Part shown: piece by piece, positions 7,491 to 16,419 of the stretch | Layout of the letters: every line of letters begins with the position of its first letter | Numbering within the stretch: the stretch's first letter is position 1 | Program-made: the position numbers and the translations under genes | From: an uncultured Prevotella sp. | GTDB taxonomy: Bacteria > Bacteroidota > Bacteroidia > Bacteroidales > Bacteroidaceae | Assembly (NCBI GenBank): GCA_900551985.1 | Contig: URYG01000011.1 | Span: 1 to 32,545, forward strand | Length of the DNA: 32,545 nucleotides | Direction of reading: 5' to 3' | The notes under the pieces: model-generated | Told to the model about the DNA's origin: nothing | The model's input: the letters and a program-made list of their open reading frames with translations, nothing else | Databases searched by the model: none

Positions 7491-8759
7491 ATGTTATACT
7501 ATCTTTTTAGATTTCTGGAGCAGTGGGGCATCTCTGGTTCCCACATGTGGGGTTACATCTCATTCCGTGCCCTGCTCGCACTGATTTTATCACTCGTCAT
7601 CTCTGCATGGTTTGGCGAGAAGTTCATCAAATACCTCAAGAGCAAGCAGATTACCGAGACCCAGCGCGATGCCAGCATCGACCCGTTCGGCGTAAAGAAG
7701 ATCGGTGTCCCATCCATGGGTGGCGTCATCATCATCCTGGCTATCCTCGTACCGGTATTGCTGCTCGGCAGATTGCGCAACATCTATCTGATCCTGATGA
7801 TCATCACCACCGTATGGCTCGGTTTCCTCGGTGGAATGGATGACTTCATCAAGATCTTCAAGCGCGACAAAGAGGGACTGAAGGGCAAATATAAAATCGT
7901 AGGACAGGTAGGTATCGGCCTCATCGTAGGTCTGGTACTCTGGGCTTCTCCAGACGTGAAGATGAACGAGAACCTCGCCATCGAGCGCCAGGGACAGGAG
8001 ACGGTGGTGAAGCACCGTACCGAGGCGCGGAAGTCGCTGAAAACCACCATACCTTTCATCAAGGGTCATAATCTCGACTACTCCAGCATCACCAGCTTCT
8101 GCGGTGATTACAAGGTGGCTGCAGGCTGGATTCTCTTTGTGATCATGACCATCTTCGTGGTAACTGCCGTTTCCAACGGTGCCAACCTCAACGATGGAAT
8201 GGATGGAATGTGTGCCGGAAACTCCGCCATCATAGGTGTGGCACTAGGCATTCTTGCGTATGTGTCGTCGCACATCGAGTTTGCCGCCTACCTCAACATC
8301 ATGTATATTCCTGGCTCCGAGGAGCTGGTGGTATTCTTCTGTGCCTTTATCGGAGCCCTCATCGGCTTCCTCTGGTACAACGCCTACCCTGCCCAGGTGT
8401 TCATGGGCGATACAGGTTCGCTCACCATCGGCGGTATCATCGCCGTGGGCGCCATCATCATCCATAAGGAGCTGATGCTGCCTATCCTCTGCGGTATCTT
8501 CTTCGTAGAGAGCCTCAGCGTGATGATGCAGGTATATTACTACAAGCTGGGTAAGCGCAGAGGCATCAAGCAGCGCATCTTCAAGCGCACACCTATCCAC
8601 GACAACTTCCGTACACAGGACAGCCAGTTGGATCCAGACTGCAAGTACCTGTGGAAGAAGCCTCGCAACTGCTACCACGAATCGAAGATTACCATCCGTT
8701 TCTGGATCGTGACCATCATCCTGGCAGCACTCACCATCATCACATTGAAGATTAGATAA
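7491..8759 (+). CDS. mraY: phospho-MurNAc-pentapeptide transferase MraY
   Basis: A 422-residue polytopic membrane enzyme that transfers phospho-MurNAc-pentapeptide to undecaprenyl phosphate, forming lipid I. The paired aspartates are in GGMDDF (Asp117/Asp118), the core loop is NLNDGMDGM (232-240), and FMGDTGSL follows at about 304-311. It is longer than the roughly 360-residue E. coli enzyme because of an extra soluble segment at about 152-205, between membrane helices; Bacteroidota MraY proteins commonly carry such an insert. Several hydrophobic helices are evident at 27-41, 78-93, 97-114, 138-152 and onwards. It lies 41 bp upstream of murD. Confidence 0.97.
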   Translation: MLYYLFRFLEQWGISGSHMWGYISFRALLALILSLVISAWFGEKFIKYLKSKQITETQRDASIDPFGVKKIGVPSMGGVIIILAILVPVLLLGRLRNIYLILMIITTVWLGFLGGMDDFIKIFKRDKEGLKGKYKIVGQVGIGLIVGLVLWASPDVKMNENLAIERQGQETVVKHRTEARKSLKTTIPFIKGHNLDYSSITSFCGDYKVAAGWILFVIMTIFVVTAVSNGANLNDGMDGMCAGNSAIIGVALGILAYVSSHIEFAAYLNIMYIPGSEELVVFFCAFIGALIGFLWYNAYPAQVFMGDTGSLTIGGIIAVGAIIIHKELMLPILCGIFFVESLSVMMQVYYYKLGKRRGIKQRIFKRTPIHDNFRTQDSQLDPDCKYLWKKPRNCYHESKITIRFWIVTIILAALTIITLKIR

Positions 8760-8800
8760 AACAAAGGCTCTTATCAGCCTGACAAGATAAAGATACAACA

Positions 8801-10138
8801 ATGAGCAAAATTGTAATTTTAGGAGCTGGCGAAAGTGGCGCAGGTGCTGCCGTGCTGGCGAAGAAAGAGGGATTCGAGGTTTTTGTCTCTGATATGTCTA
8901 AGATCAAGGACAACTACAAGAAGTTGATGGACGACCACGGCATTGAGTGGGAAGAGGGACATCATACTGAAGAGAAAATCTTAGACGCTGATGAAGTCAT
9001 CAAGAGCCCGGGCATTCCTAAGGAAGCTCCTATGGTTCAGAAACTGATGGCTAAGGGTACTCCTATCATCAGCGAAATAGAATTTGCAGGCAGATATACA
9101 GATGCCAAGATGATCTGTATCACAGGAAGCAACGGCAAGACCACCACTACTTCGCTGATCTATCACATCATCAAGTCGGCTGGCTACGATGTAGGACTGG
9201 CTGGCAATATCGGCAAGAGCCTGGCGCTGCAGGTGGCAGAGACACCTCATAAGTACTACGTCATCGAGTTGAGCAGTTTCCAGCTCGACAACATGTACGA
9301 GTTCCGTGCCAACGTGGCAATCCTGCTCAACATCACTCCAGACCATCTGGACCGCTACGAGTTCAAGATGCAGAACTATACCGATGCCAAGATGCGCATC
9401 ACACAGAACCAGACAGAAGAAGACAGCTTCATCTTCTGGAACGATGATCCTATCGTGAAGAAGGAACTGGAGAAGTATGACCTCAAGTCACACCTCTGCC
9501 CATTCTCAGAATTCAACGAGGAAGGATGCGTGGGCTACATCGAGGACGGCAAGTACAAGCTCAACTTCCCATCGGCCTTCGAGATGCCACAGGCAGACAT
9601 GAGCCTGCGCGGCAAGCACAACATCTACAACAGCCTGGCAGCCGGACTTGCCTGCAACATCGTTGGCATCGACCACGAGACCCTGCACAAGGGCCTCAGC
9701 GACTTCCCTGGCGTAGAGCACCGACTGGAGAAGGTGGGTAAATTCAAGGGAGTTTACTACGTAAACGACTCAAAGGCTACCAATGTGGATGCTTGCTGGT
9801 ACGCTCTGGAGAGCATGACAACCCCTACCATCCTCATCATCGGCGGTAAGGACAAGGGCAACGACTACAACCAGATCAAAGACCTGGTAAAGGAGAAGTG
9901 CGCAGGTATCGTATATCTTGGAGCCGACAACCAGAAGCTGCACGACAACTTCGACGCCCTGGGCATCCCTGTTCGCGACACCCACAGCATGAAAGACTGC
10001 GTGACAGCCTGCCAGGAGCTTGCCAAACCAGGCTACACCGTATTGCTGAGCCCATGCTGCGCCAGCTTCGACCTCTTCAAGAACATGGAGGATCGCGGCG
10101 AGCAGTTCAAGGCCCTGGCAAGAGCCATCGGTGAATAA
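8801..10138 (+). CDS. murD: UDP-MurNAc-L-alanine:D-glutamate ligase MurD
   Basis: A 445-residue cytoplasmic Mur ligase that adds D-glutamate to UDP-MurNAc-L-Ala. The N-terminal Rossmann-type loop is ILGAGESGAG (6-15). IKSPGIP (67-73) is the MurD substrate block. The ATP loop TGSNGKTTTT spans 108-117. Later blocks include ELSSFQLD, NITPDHLDRY and the C-terminal VNDSKATN and LIIGGKDKGND. All family signatures and the length are normal. It follows mraY and precedes ftsW by 57 bp. Confidence 0.97.
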   Translation: MSKIVILGAGESGAGAAVLAKKEGFEVFVSDMSKIKDNYKKLMDDHGIEWEEGHHTEEKILDADEVIKSPGIPKEAPMVQKLMAKGTPIISEIEFAGRYTDAKMICITGSNGKTTTTSLIYHIIKSAGYDVGLAGNIGKSLALQVAETPHKYYVIELSSFQLDNMYEFRANVAILLNITPDHLDRYEFKMQNYTDAKMRITQNQTEEDSFIFWNDDPIVKKELEKYDLKSHLCPFSEFNEEGCVGYIEDGKYKLNFPSAFEMPQADMSLRGKHNIYNSLAAGLACNIVGIDHETLHKGLSDFPGVEHRLEKVGKFKGVYYVNDSKATNVDACWYALESMTTPTILIIGGKDKGNDYNQIKDLVKEKCAGIVYLGADNQKLHDNFDALGIPVRDTHSMKDCVTACQELAKPGYTVLLSPCCASFDLFKNMEDRGEQFKALARAIGE

Positions 10139-10195
10139 CTTTTCATTTGGCAAGAACTTAAGTGATAATAATTTTAGAGATAGGACAGTTAAGAA

Positions 10196-11473
10196 ATGAA
10201 CAATAAGACCATAGGCAACATATTCAAGGGAGACAAGGTCATCTGGATGGTCTTCTTCTTTCTCTGTATGATAAGCATCATAGAGGTGTATTCCGCCTCT
10301 AGCTCCTTGTCGTACAAGAGTGGTAATTATATGGCACCGGTAATACGCCATATAGGCCTCCTCTTTCTAGGCTTAGGCACCATGATATGTATGCTCAAGG
10401 TTAAGTGCAAGTACTTCAAGATCGTCACTCCTTTTGTGATATTTCCATCTCTGGGCTTACTCATCTGGGTTTTGATAGCGGGACAATCCACCAATGGTGC
10501 ATCCCGCTGGATTAACCTAGTGGGCATCCAGTTTCAGCCTTCGGAAATAGCCAAGGGAGCGGTGGTTTTAGTGGTGGCACAGATTCTCAGTGCGATGCAG
10601 ACGCAGAATGGTGCAGAACGGAGAGCCTTCAAGTATGTCTTGACGGCCTGCTGCCCGTTTATCATCCTCATCGGACTGGAAAACTTATCCACCGCCATGC
10701 TTCTGTGTATCACCATCTTATGTATGATGATCATCGGAAGAGTACCTATGAGTCAGATCGGAAAACTCGTGGGCAGCGTCTTGATATTTATCTGCGTAGT
10801 CTTCGCCGGCGTCATGATCGTGGGTGAAGACAAGGAAAACGGAGGTAACAAACCGGAAAATACGCTCACCGAGAACATCAACGAGAAGGAAGAAGCACCG
10901 GGTATGGCAGAGAAAATGTTCCACCGAGCAGATACCTGGAAAGCACGTATCGACAAGTTTATCAATTCCAAGCCAGTGGCTCCGGAAGACGTGGACCTGG
11001 ACAAGGATGCACAGGTGGCACATGCCAACATCGCCATCGCTTCATCGAACATCGTAGGAAAGGGACCGGGAAACTCCGTAGAACGCGATTTCCTCTCTCA
11101 GGCTTTCTCCGACTTCATCTACGCCATCATCATCGAGGAAATGGGACTGTGGGGTGCCTTCTTTGTGGCATTCCTCTACATCATCCTGCTCTTCAGAGCC
11201 GGGCGAATCGCCAACCGGTGTGAGAACACATTCCCGGCATTCCTGTGCATGGGACTTGCCATCATGCTGGTTATCCAGGCACTGTTCAACATGGCTGTAG
11301 CTGTAGGCTTGGCACCGGTTACTGGTCAGCCACTTCCGCTCATCAGCCGAGGTGGAACCTCAACCATCATCAACTGTCTCTACCTGGGCATCATCTTAAG
11401 CATCAGTAGAACCGCAAAAAAGAAAGATTTGCCTCAAAACGAAGCAAATTTTGACAAATTTGCTGCTGCATAA
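10196..11473 (+). CDS. ftsW: SEDS-family septal peptidoglycan glycosyltransferase FtsW
   Basis: A 425-residue polytopic SEDS protein that polymerises lipid II at the septum with the FtsI-type penicillin-binding protein. Family features are GASRWINLVGIQFQPSEIAK (101-120), the GKGPGNSVERDFL block (288-300), and the conserved acid in AFSDFIYAIIIEE (Asp306), followed by the C-terminal LPLISRGGTS. The extracytoplasmic loop before GKGPGNS (about 211-285) is long and charged. The last 20 residues are cytoplasmic and Lys/Asn-rich. Behind it are a weak hairpin with a T-run and a promoter, so it probably ends the first dcw transcription unit. RodA is the alternative, but the dcw position supports FtsW. 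Confidence 0.95.
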   Translation: MNNKTIGNIFKGDKVIWMVFFFLCMISIIEVYSASSSLSYKSGNYMAPVIRHIGLLFLGLGTMICMLKVKCKYFKIVTPFVIFPSLGLLIWVLIAGQSTNGASRWINLVGIQFQPSEIAKGAVVLVVAQILSAMQTQNGAERRAFKYVLTACCPFIILIGLENLSTAMLLCITILCMMIIGRVPMSQIGKLVGSVLIFICVVFAGVMIVGEDKENGGNKPENTLTENINEKEEAPGMAEKMFHRADTWKARIDKFINSKPVAPEDVDLDKDAQVAHANIAIASSNIVGKGPGNSVERDFLSQAFSDFIYAIIIEEMGLWGAFFVAFLYIILLFRAGRIANRCENTFPAFLCMGLAIMLVIQALFNMAVAVGLAPVTGQPLPLISRGGTSTIINCLYLGIILSISRTAKKKDLPQNEANFDKFAAA

Positions 11474-11504
11474 CAAAAGTGTATCATAAATAAGGTAAAA
11501 AATG

Positions 11505-11523
11505 CCATTAAATGGATTTTTTT
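11505..11523 (+). terminator. weak terminator-like hairpin after ftsW
   Basis: CCATT (11505-11509) pairs with AATGG (11511-11515), leaving a stem of only four to five pairs, followed by seven T residues (11517-11523). The short stem makes it a leaky terminator at best. Confidence 0.35.
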
Positions 11524-11526
11524 GCT

Positions 11527-11534
11527 TACCTTTG
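11527..11534 (+). promoter_or_regulatory. internal promoter -7 element upstream of murG
   Basis: TACCTTTG matches TAnnTTTG. It predicts a start near 11541 and a leader of about 35 nt to the murG ATG at 11577. No convincing -33 TTTG is present. It sits directly behind the weak ftsW terminator, suggesting that murG to ftsZ can be transcribed separately. Confidence 0.5.
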
Positions 11535-11576
11535 CGTGAAAATTGTTGACCCTCGGGTCGTAAACAAGAATGGATT

Positions 11577-12683
11577 ATGAATAATGAACTGAGAATTATC
11601 ATAAGTGGAGGCGGTACAGGCGGTCATATATTCCCTGCCGTATCCATCGCAAACGCCATCAAGGCAAAGCGCCCTGATGCCAAAATATTGTTTGTTGGAG
11701 CACTCGGCAGAATGGAAATGCAGCGGGTTCCTGCAGCGGGTTATGAAATCAAAGGATTACCTATCTGCGGTTTCGACAGAAAGCATCTGCTCAAGAACAT
11801 CGCTGTTCTCTTCAAGATATGGAAGAGCCAGCACATGGCCAAGAGCATCATCAAGAATTTCAAGCCAATGGCTGCTGTAGGTGTGGGCGGATACGCCAGC
11901 GGTCCTACACTCAACGTTTGCGCTAGCAAAGGTATTCCATGCCTCATCCAGGAGCAGAACTCATACGCAGGTGTGACCAACAAGCTCCTGGCAAAGAAGG
12001 CAGAAAAGATATGCGTGGCTTACGAAGGAATGGAACGTTTCTTCCCAGCCGACAAAATCATCATGACGGGAAACCCAGTACGCCAGAACGTATTGGAGAC
12101 TACCCTCACCAAGGAAGAGGCACGAAAGCAGTTCGGTCTCGACCCTGACAAGAAAACCATCCTGCTCGTGGGCGGAAGCCTCGGTGCAAGAACCATCAAC
12201 GAGAGCGTGCTTCAGCACCTCGACCTCGTGAAGGAAAGCGGCGTGCAATTTATCTGGCAGACAGGTAAGTACTACAACGCAGCCATCATGGAGCAACTCA
12301 AGGGCAAGGAACTGCCAATGCTCAAGGTTACCGACTTCATCAGCGACATGGGCGCAGCTTACAAGGCTGCCGACCTCGTGATCAGCCGTGCCGGAGCCAG
12401 CAGTATCAGTGAGTTCTGTCTCATCGGAAAGCCTGTCATCCTCGTCCCAAGCCCTAACGTGGCTGAAGACCATCAGACCAAGAATGCCATGGCACTGGTA
12501 AACAAGGATGCAGCCATCTACGTGAAAGATGCTGATGCGCCAAACGAATTGCTCCAGAAAGCCATCAACACCGTCAAGAACGAGGATAAACTCAACTCAC
12601 TCTGTGAGAACATCAAGAAATTAGGATTAAAGAACTCAGCCGACGTCATCGCCGACGAAGTAATCAAATTAGCAACAAGATAA
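11577..12683 (+). CDS. murG: UDP-GlcNAc:lipid I N-acetylglucosaminyltransferase MurG
   Basis: A 368-residue GT28 glycosyltransferase at the inner face of the membrane that converts lipid I to lipid II. The N-terminal glycine loop SGGGTGGHIFPA (10-21), VGGYASGP, QEQNSYAGVTNK, GGSLGAR (199-205) and the UDP-GlcNAc-binding ISRAGASSISE block are all present. The upstream ATG at 11570 opens only a four-codon frame, so 11577 is the start. The stop codon overlaps the murC start (TAATG), indicating tight coupling. Confidence 0.97.
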   Translation: MNNELRIIISGGGTGGHIFPAVSIANAIKAKRPDAKILFVGALGRMEMQRVPAAGYEIKGLPICGFDRKHLLKNIAVLFKIWKSQHMAKSIIKNFKPMAAVGVGGYASGPTLNVCASKGIPCLIQEQNSYAGVTNKLLAKKAEKICVAYEGMERFFPADKIIMTGNPVRQNVLETTLTKEEARKQFGLDPDKKTILLVGGSLGARTINESVLQHLDLVKESGVQFIWQTGKYYNAAIMEQLKGKELPMLKVTDFISDMGAAYKAADLVISRAGASSISEFCLIGKPVILVPSPNVAEDHQTKNAMALVNKDAAIYVKDADAPNELLQKAINTVKNEDKLNSLCENIKKLGLKNSADVIADEVIKLATR

Positions 12684-14059
12684 TGGAAATCAAGGATATT
12701 AAAGCAGTTTATTTTGTAGGTGCTGGCGGCATCGGTATGAGCGCCATCGCCAGATACTTCCTCAGCAAGAAGTTGGTTGTAGCCGGATACGACAAGACTC
12801 CTTCTAATCTCACTCATGAGTTGGAAAAAGAAGGAATGCTCATCCACTACGAAGAGAATGTAGATCTCATCCCTGAGGCTTGCAAGGATGCCAAGAACAC
12901 GTTGGTTGTCTATACACCAGCCATCCCAGCTGAGCACAAGGAGCTGGTTTACTTCCGCGAGAATGGATTCACCATCGAGAAGCGTGCACAGGTTCTGGGT
13001 ACCCTGACCCGCACCCACAAAGGACTGTGCGTGGCAGGTACACACGGCAAGACTTCTACTTCTACCATGTGTGCCCACATCATGCACCAGAGCCATCTCG
13101 ACTGCAATGCCTTCCTCGGAGGTATCTCCAAGAACTATGGCACCAACTACATCCTCTCAGACAAGAGCGACTTCGTTGTCATCGAGGCAGATGAGTTTGA
13201 CCGCAGTTTCCACTGGTTGCGCCCATGGATGAGCGTCATCACATCTACAGATCCTGACCACCTCGACATCTACGGCACCAAGGAGGCTTATCTCGAAAGC
13301 TTCCGTCACTATACAGAATTGATCCAGCCGGGCGGTGCACTCATCATCCACAAAGACCTGGAGATGAAGCAGCATGTACAGGACGGCGTCAAGATATACG
13401 AATACAGCCAGGATGAAGGCGACTTCCACGCAGAGAACATCAAGATAGAGAATGGCGGAATCACATTCGACTTCATCTCTCCTATCGAGAACGTTACAGG
13501 CGTAGAACTCGGACAGCCAGTGCCAATCAACATCACCAATGGTGTAGCAGCAATGGCTATGGCGCAGCTGAATGGTTGTACAGCCGATGAGCTTCGCAAC
13601 GGAATGAAGACATACGGAGGCGTGGACCGCCGCTTCGACTTCAAGATCAAGAACGACAAGCTCGTATTCCTTTCCGACTACGCTCATCATCCAAAAGAGA
13701 TTTACCAGAGTGCAAAGAGTATTCGTGAGCTATACAAAGACCGCAAGATTACAGCCATCTTCCAGCCTCACCTCTACACCCGCACCCGTGACTTCTACAA
13801 GGACTTTGCCAACAGCCTGAGTCTCCTCGATGAAGTCATCCTCTGCGATATCTATCCTGCTCGCGAGCAGCCTATCCCAGGAGTTACCTCCAAGCTCATC
13901 TACGACAACCTGAAACCAGGCGTAGAGAAGAGCATGATTCACAAGGAAGACGTACTCGACCTGGTGAAGAGCCGTGACTTCGACGTACTCGTCGTTCTGG
14001 GAGCTGGCGATCTGGACAACTATGTTCCAGAGATCACAAAGATTCTAGAATCAAAATAA
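12683..14059 (+). CDS. murC: UDP-N-acetylmuramate:L-alanine ligase MurC
   Basis: A 458-residue cytoplasmic Mur ligase that adds the first amino acid, L-alanine, to UDP-MurNAc. The UDP-binding loop is FVGAGGIGMSAIARYF (11-26), the ATP loop AGTHGKTST (118-126), and the later DEFDRSF, TDPDHLDIYG and YAHHPKEI blocks are typical. It starts within the murG stop codon. Its own stop codon lies in the 5' arm of a GC-rich hairpin (14057-14080) in front of ftsQ. Confidence 0.97.
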   Translation: MEIKDIKAVYFVGAGGIGMSAIARYFLSKKLVVAGYDKTPSNLTHELEKEGMLIHYEENVDLIPEACKDAKNTLVVYTPAIPAEHKELVYFRENGFTIEKRAQVLGTLTRTHKGLCVAGTHGKTSTSTMCAHIMHQSHLDCNAFLGGISKNYGTNYILSDKSDFVVIEADEFDRSFHWLRPWMSVITSTDPDHLDIYGTKEAYLESFRHYTELIQPGGALIIHKDLEMKQHVQDGVKIYEYSQDEGDFHAENIKIENGGITFDFISPIENVTGVELGQPVPINITNGVAAMAMAQLNGCTADELRNGMKTYGGVDRRFDFKIKNDKLVFLSDYAHHPKEIYQSAKSIRELYKDRKITAIFQPHLYTRTRDFYKDFANSLSLLDEVILCDIYPAREQPIPGVTSKLIYDNLKPGVEKSMIHKEDVLDLVKSRDFDVLVVLGAGDLDNYVPEITKILESK

Positions 14060-14080
14060 GCCCCCGGAGACAGGGGCTTA
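14057..14080 (+). repeat. perfect 8-bp hairpin between murC and ftsQ
   Basis: TAAGCCCC (14057-14064) and GGGGCTTA (14073-14080) form a stable stem with an eight-base loop. The murC stop codon is its first three bases. No T-run follows, so it does not look like an intrinsic terminator. It could protect or define an mRNA end, or modulate expression of the downstream division genes. Confidence 0.55.
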
Positions 14081-14103
14081 TCCAAACAAGAAGAAAGTAA
14101 TCA

Positions 14104-14898
14104 ATGCATATCAATTGGCAGAAAACCCTACTCATCACCCTGGATGTTGCACTGGCAACCTATCTGGGATTCGCTTTCACCAAGTTTAACCAACCTGATG
14201 AAAAGGGAATGCTATGCACCAAGGTGAACATCAACATCGAGGATGAGATGACCAACGGCTTTCTGAATGCAAAGGAAATCAAGAAGAGACTGGAGATTAA
14301 AAAGCTCTATCCCCTGGAGAAACCGCTGAGCAACGTGAACGCCAGGAAGATAGAGGAAACCTTAAAGACCAGTCCCTTCGTGAAGACCGCCGAATGCTAC
14401 AAGACGCAAGACGGACTGGTGGATATCTACCTCACCCAGCGTATGCCAATTGTGAGAATCAAGAGCATCAACAACGAGGACTACTATATAGATGATCATT
14501 ATCAGGTAATGCCCAACACCAACTATACGAGCGATATCATCATCGCCACTGGCAACATCAACAAATGGTTTGCCCAGAAATACATATCGCTGGTAAGCAA
14601 GACCCTGATGAAGAACAATCTTTGGAGAAATCAGATAGAGCAGATCAACGTACTGCCCGACAGGGGCATTGAACTGGTGCCACGAGTAGGAAACCACATT
14701 ATATATATAGGTAACCTGCCGGAAAGCAATATCATCAGCAAAAGAGAGCAAGATGTAGAAGACTTCATCAACAAGAAGATGGACCGTCTGGAAAAGTTCT
14801 ACAAATATGGTCTCTCTCAAGCTGGCTGGAACAAATACTCATACATCAATATCGAGTTTGACAACCAGATAATTTGCACAAAGCATCATAACAGCTAA
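14104..14898 (+). CDS. ftsQ: cell division protein FtsQ
   Basis: A 264-residue bitopic protein. A short cytoplasmic N-terminus and one membrane helix (about 8-26) precede a periplasmic region. The segment at about 40-125 (MTNGFLNAKEIKKRL, then NVNARKIEETLKTSPFVKTAECYKTQDG) has the alternating pattern of a POTRA domain followed by the FtsQ beta domain, including the typical 'SPFVKTAE' strand entry. FtsQ links FtsL/FtsB to the rest of the divisome. Sequence identity to model FtsQ proteins is low, so the call rests on topology, the POTRA-like pattern and position between murC and ftsA. Confidence 0.9.
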   Translation: MHINWQKTLLITLDVALATYLGFAFTKFNQPDEKGMLCTKVNINIEDEMTNGFLNAKEIKKRLEIKKLYPLEKPLSNVNARKIEETLKTSPFVKTAECYKTQDGLVDIYLTQRMPIVRIKSINNEDYYIDDHYQVMPNTNYTSDIIIATGNINKWFAQKYISLVSKTLMKNNLWRNQIEQINVLPDRGIELVPRVGNHIIYIGNLPESNIISKREQDVEDFINKKMDRLEKFYKYGLSQAGWNKYSYINIEFDNQIICTKHHNS

Positions 14899-14937
14899 TT
14901 TTATAATTGAAACAGAAAAAGATAATATATAAAGACT

Positions 14938-16392
14938 ATGCCAAAGGAATTTATTGTAGCTATCGAGCTTGGCTCATCTAAGATGACAGGTATAGCTGGT
15001 CAGAAGAATTTAGACGGCAGCATCACCGTGCTGGCTACCGTCGAGGAAAACTCGTCTTCTTGTATCAGAAAGGGTGTTATCTATAACATCGACAAAACAT
15101 GCCAGTGCCTCACTAGCATCATCAAGAAGTTGAAGAACTTCCTCAAACAAGATATTACCCAGGTTTACGTGGGTGTAGGAGGCAGATCTATCAGAAGCCT
15201 CAAGAACGTCATCGTGAAAGATCTGCCAGGCGCATCTATCATCTCGCAGGATATGATTAATGAGCTGATGGACATCAACCGCAACATGACTTATCCAGAT
15301 CAGGAAATTCTTGACGCTGCAACACAGGAATACAAGATAGACAACCAGTACCAGATAGACCCTGTAGGCATACAGTGCAGCCATCTGGAAGGTATCTTCC
15401 TGAATATCCTTTGGCGCAAGAACTTCTATAACAATATCAATACCTGCTTCGAGAATGCAAATATCTCGATTGCAGAGATGTATCTCGCACCATTGGCTAT
15501 GGCAGACAGCGTATTGACCGACTCAGAGAAGAGAGCCGGATGTATGCTCGTTGACCTGGGTGCCGATACCACTACCGTATCCGTTTACTACAAGGGTATC
15601 CTGCGCCATCTCTCTGTCATCCCATTGGGTGGAAACAACATCACCAAGGACTTGACTTGCCTCCAGCTTGAGGAAGCTGATGCAGAAAAGATGAAGCTGA
15701 AATATGCAAAGGCTTACACCGATATCAGCAATATCGACCCAACACTCAACTACTCTGTAGATAAGGACAGAACCATAGAGAGCAAGAAGTTTATCGAGAT
15801 TGTAGAGGCTCGCGTAGAGGAAATCGTAGAAAATGCCTGGTTCCAGGTACCTGTTGAATTCTCAGATAAGCTGATGGGAGGTATCATCCTCACCGGCGGT
15901 GGAAGCAATATGCCTGAAATCGACAAGGTATTCAAGACTCATACCCATATCGACAAGGTACGCATCGCCAAGTTTGTTACACAGACCGTCAACTCAAAGG
16001 ATCCTAAGATCACCAATCATACAGGTATGATGAATACCGTATTGGGACTCTTGGCTAAGGGCGACATGAACTGTGCAGGCAGCGAATTCAACAACGATCT
16101 CTTCGACAACCTCGATAACCGTCCTACAACAGGAACAGGTGCAGAAGCTCACAAGGCTCCTCGCAACCCGAAGGAAACCGTAGGCACCGGCGTGGTATTG
16201 ACTGCTGCAGAAAAGCAGAAGGCTGAAGAAGAGGCTCGCCGCAAGAGAGAACAGGAAGAGGAAGAGGCAAGACTCCTGGCTGAAAAGGAAGCAGAGGAGG
16301 AAGCAAAACGCAGAAAAGAGAACAGCCTCGTTCACAAGTTCATGAGAGGATTCAAGAAGTTTGTGAAGGATACCATCTCTGAGGAAGAATAA
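14938..16392 (+). CDS. ftsA: cell division protein FtsA with charged C-terminal helix
   Basis: A 484-residue actin-like ATPase that tethers FtsZ to the membrane and recruits late divisome proteins. FIVAIELGSSKMTGIAG (4-20) is phosphate loop 1, CMLVDLGADTTTVSVY the second ATPase block, and GGIILTGGGSNMPEI the adenosine block. Compared with E. coli FtsA (420 residues) it has a C-terminal extension. Residues about 423-461 are an almost uninterrupted Glu/Lys/Arg/Ala helix, followed by LVHKFMRGFKKFVKDTI (464-480), an amphipathic helix that should be the membrane-targeting sequence. It lies 39 bp after ftsQ and 27 bp before ftsZ. Confidence 0.96.
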   Translation: MPKEFIVAIELGSSKMTGIAGQKNLDGSITVLATVEENSSSCIRKGVIYNIDKTCQCLTSIIKKLKNFLKQDITQVYVGVGGRSIRSLKNVIVKDLPGASIISQDMINELMDINRNMTYPDQEILDAATQEYKIDNQYQIDPVGIQCSHLEGIFLNILWRKNFYNNINTCFENANISIAEMYLAPLAMADSVLTDSEKRAGCMLVDLGADTTTVSVYYKGILRHLSVIPLGGNNITKDLTCLQLEEADAEKMKLKYAKAYTDISNIDPTLNYSVDKDRTIESKKFIEIVEARVEEIVENAWFQVPVEFSDKLMGGIILTGGGSNMPEIDKVFKTHTHIDKVRIAKFVTQTVNSKDPKITNHTGMMNTVLGLLAKGDMNCAGSEFNNDLFDNLDNRPTTGTGAEAHKAPRNPKETVGTGVVLTAAEKQKAEEEARRKREQEEEEARLLAEKEAEEEAKRRKENSLVHKFMRGFKKFVKDTISEEE

Positions 16393-16419
16393 TATAATCA
16401 TATTTTAGAATAGACTATT

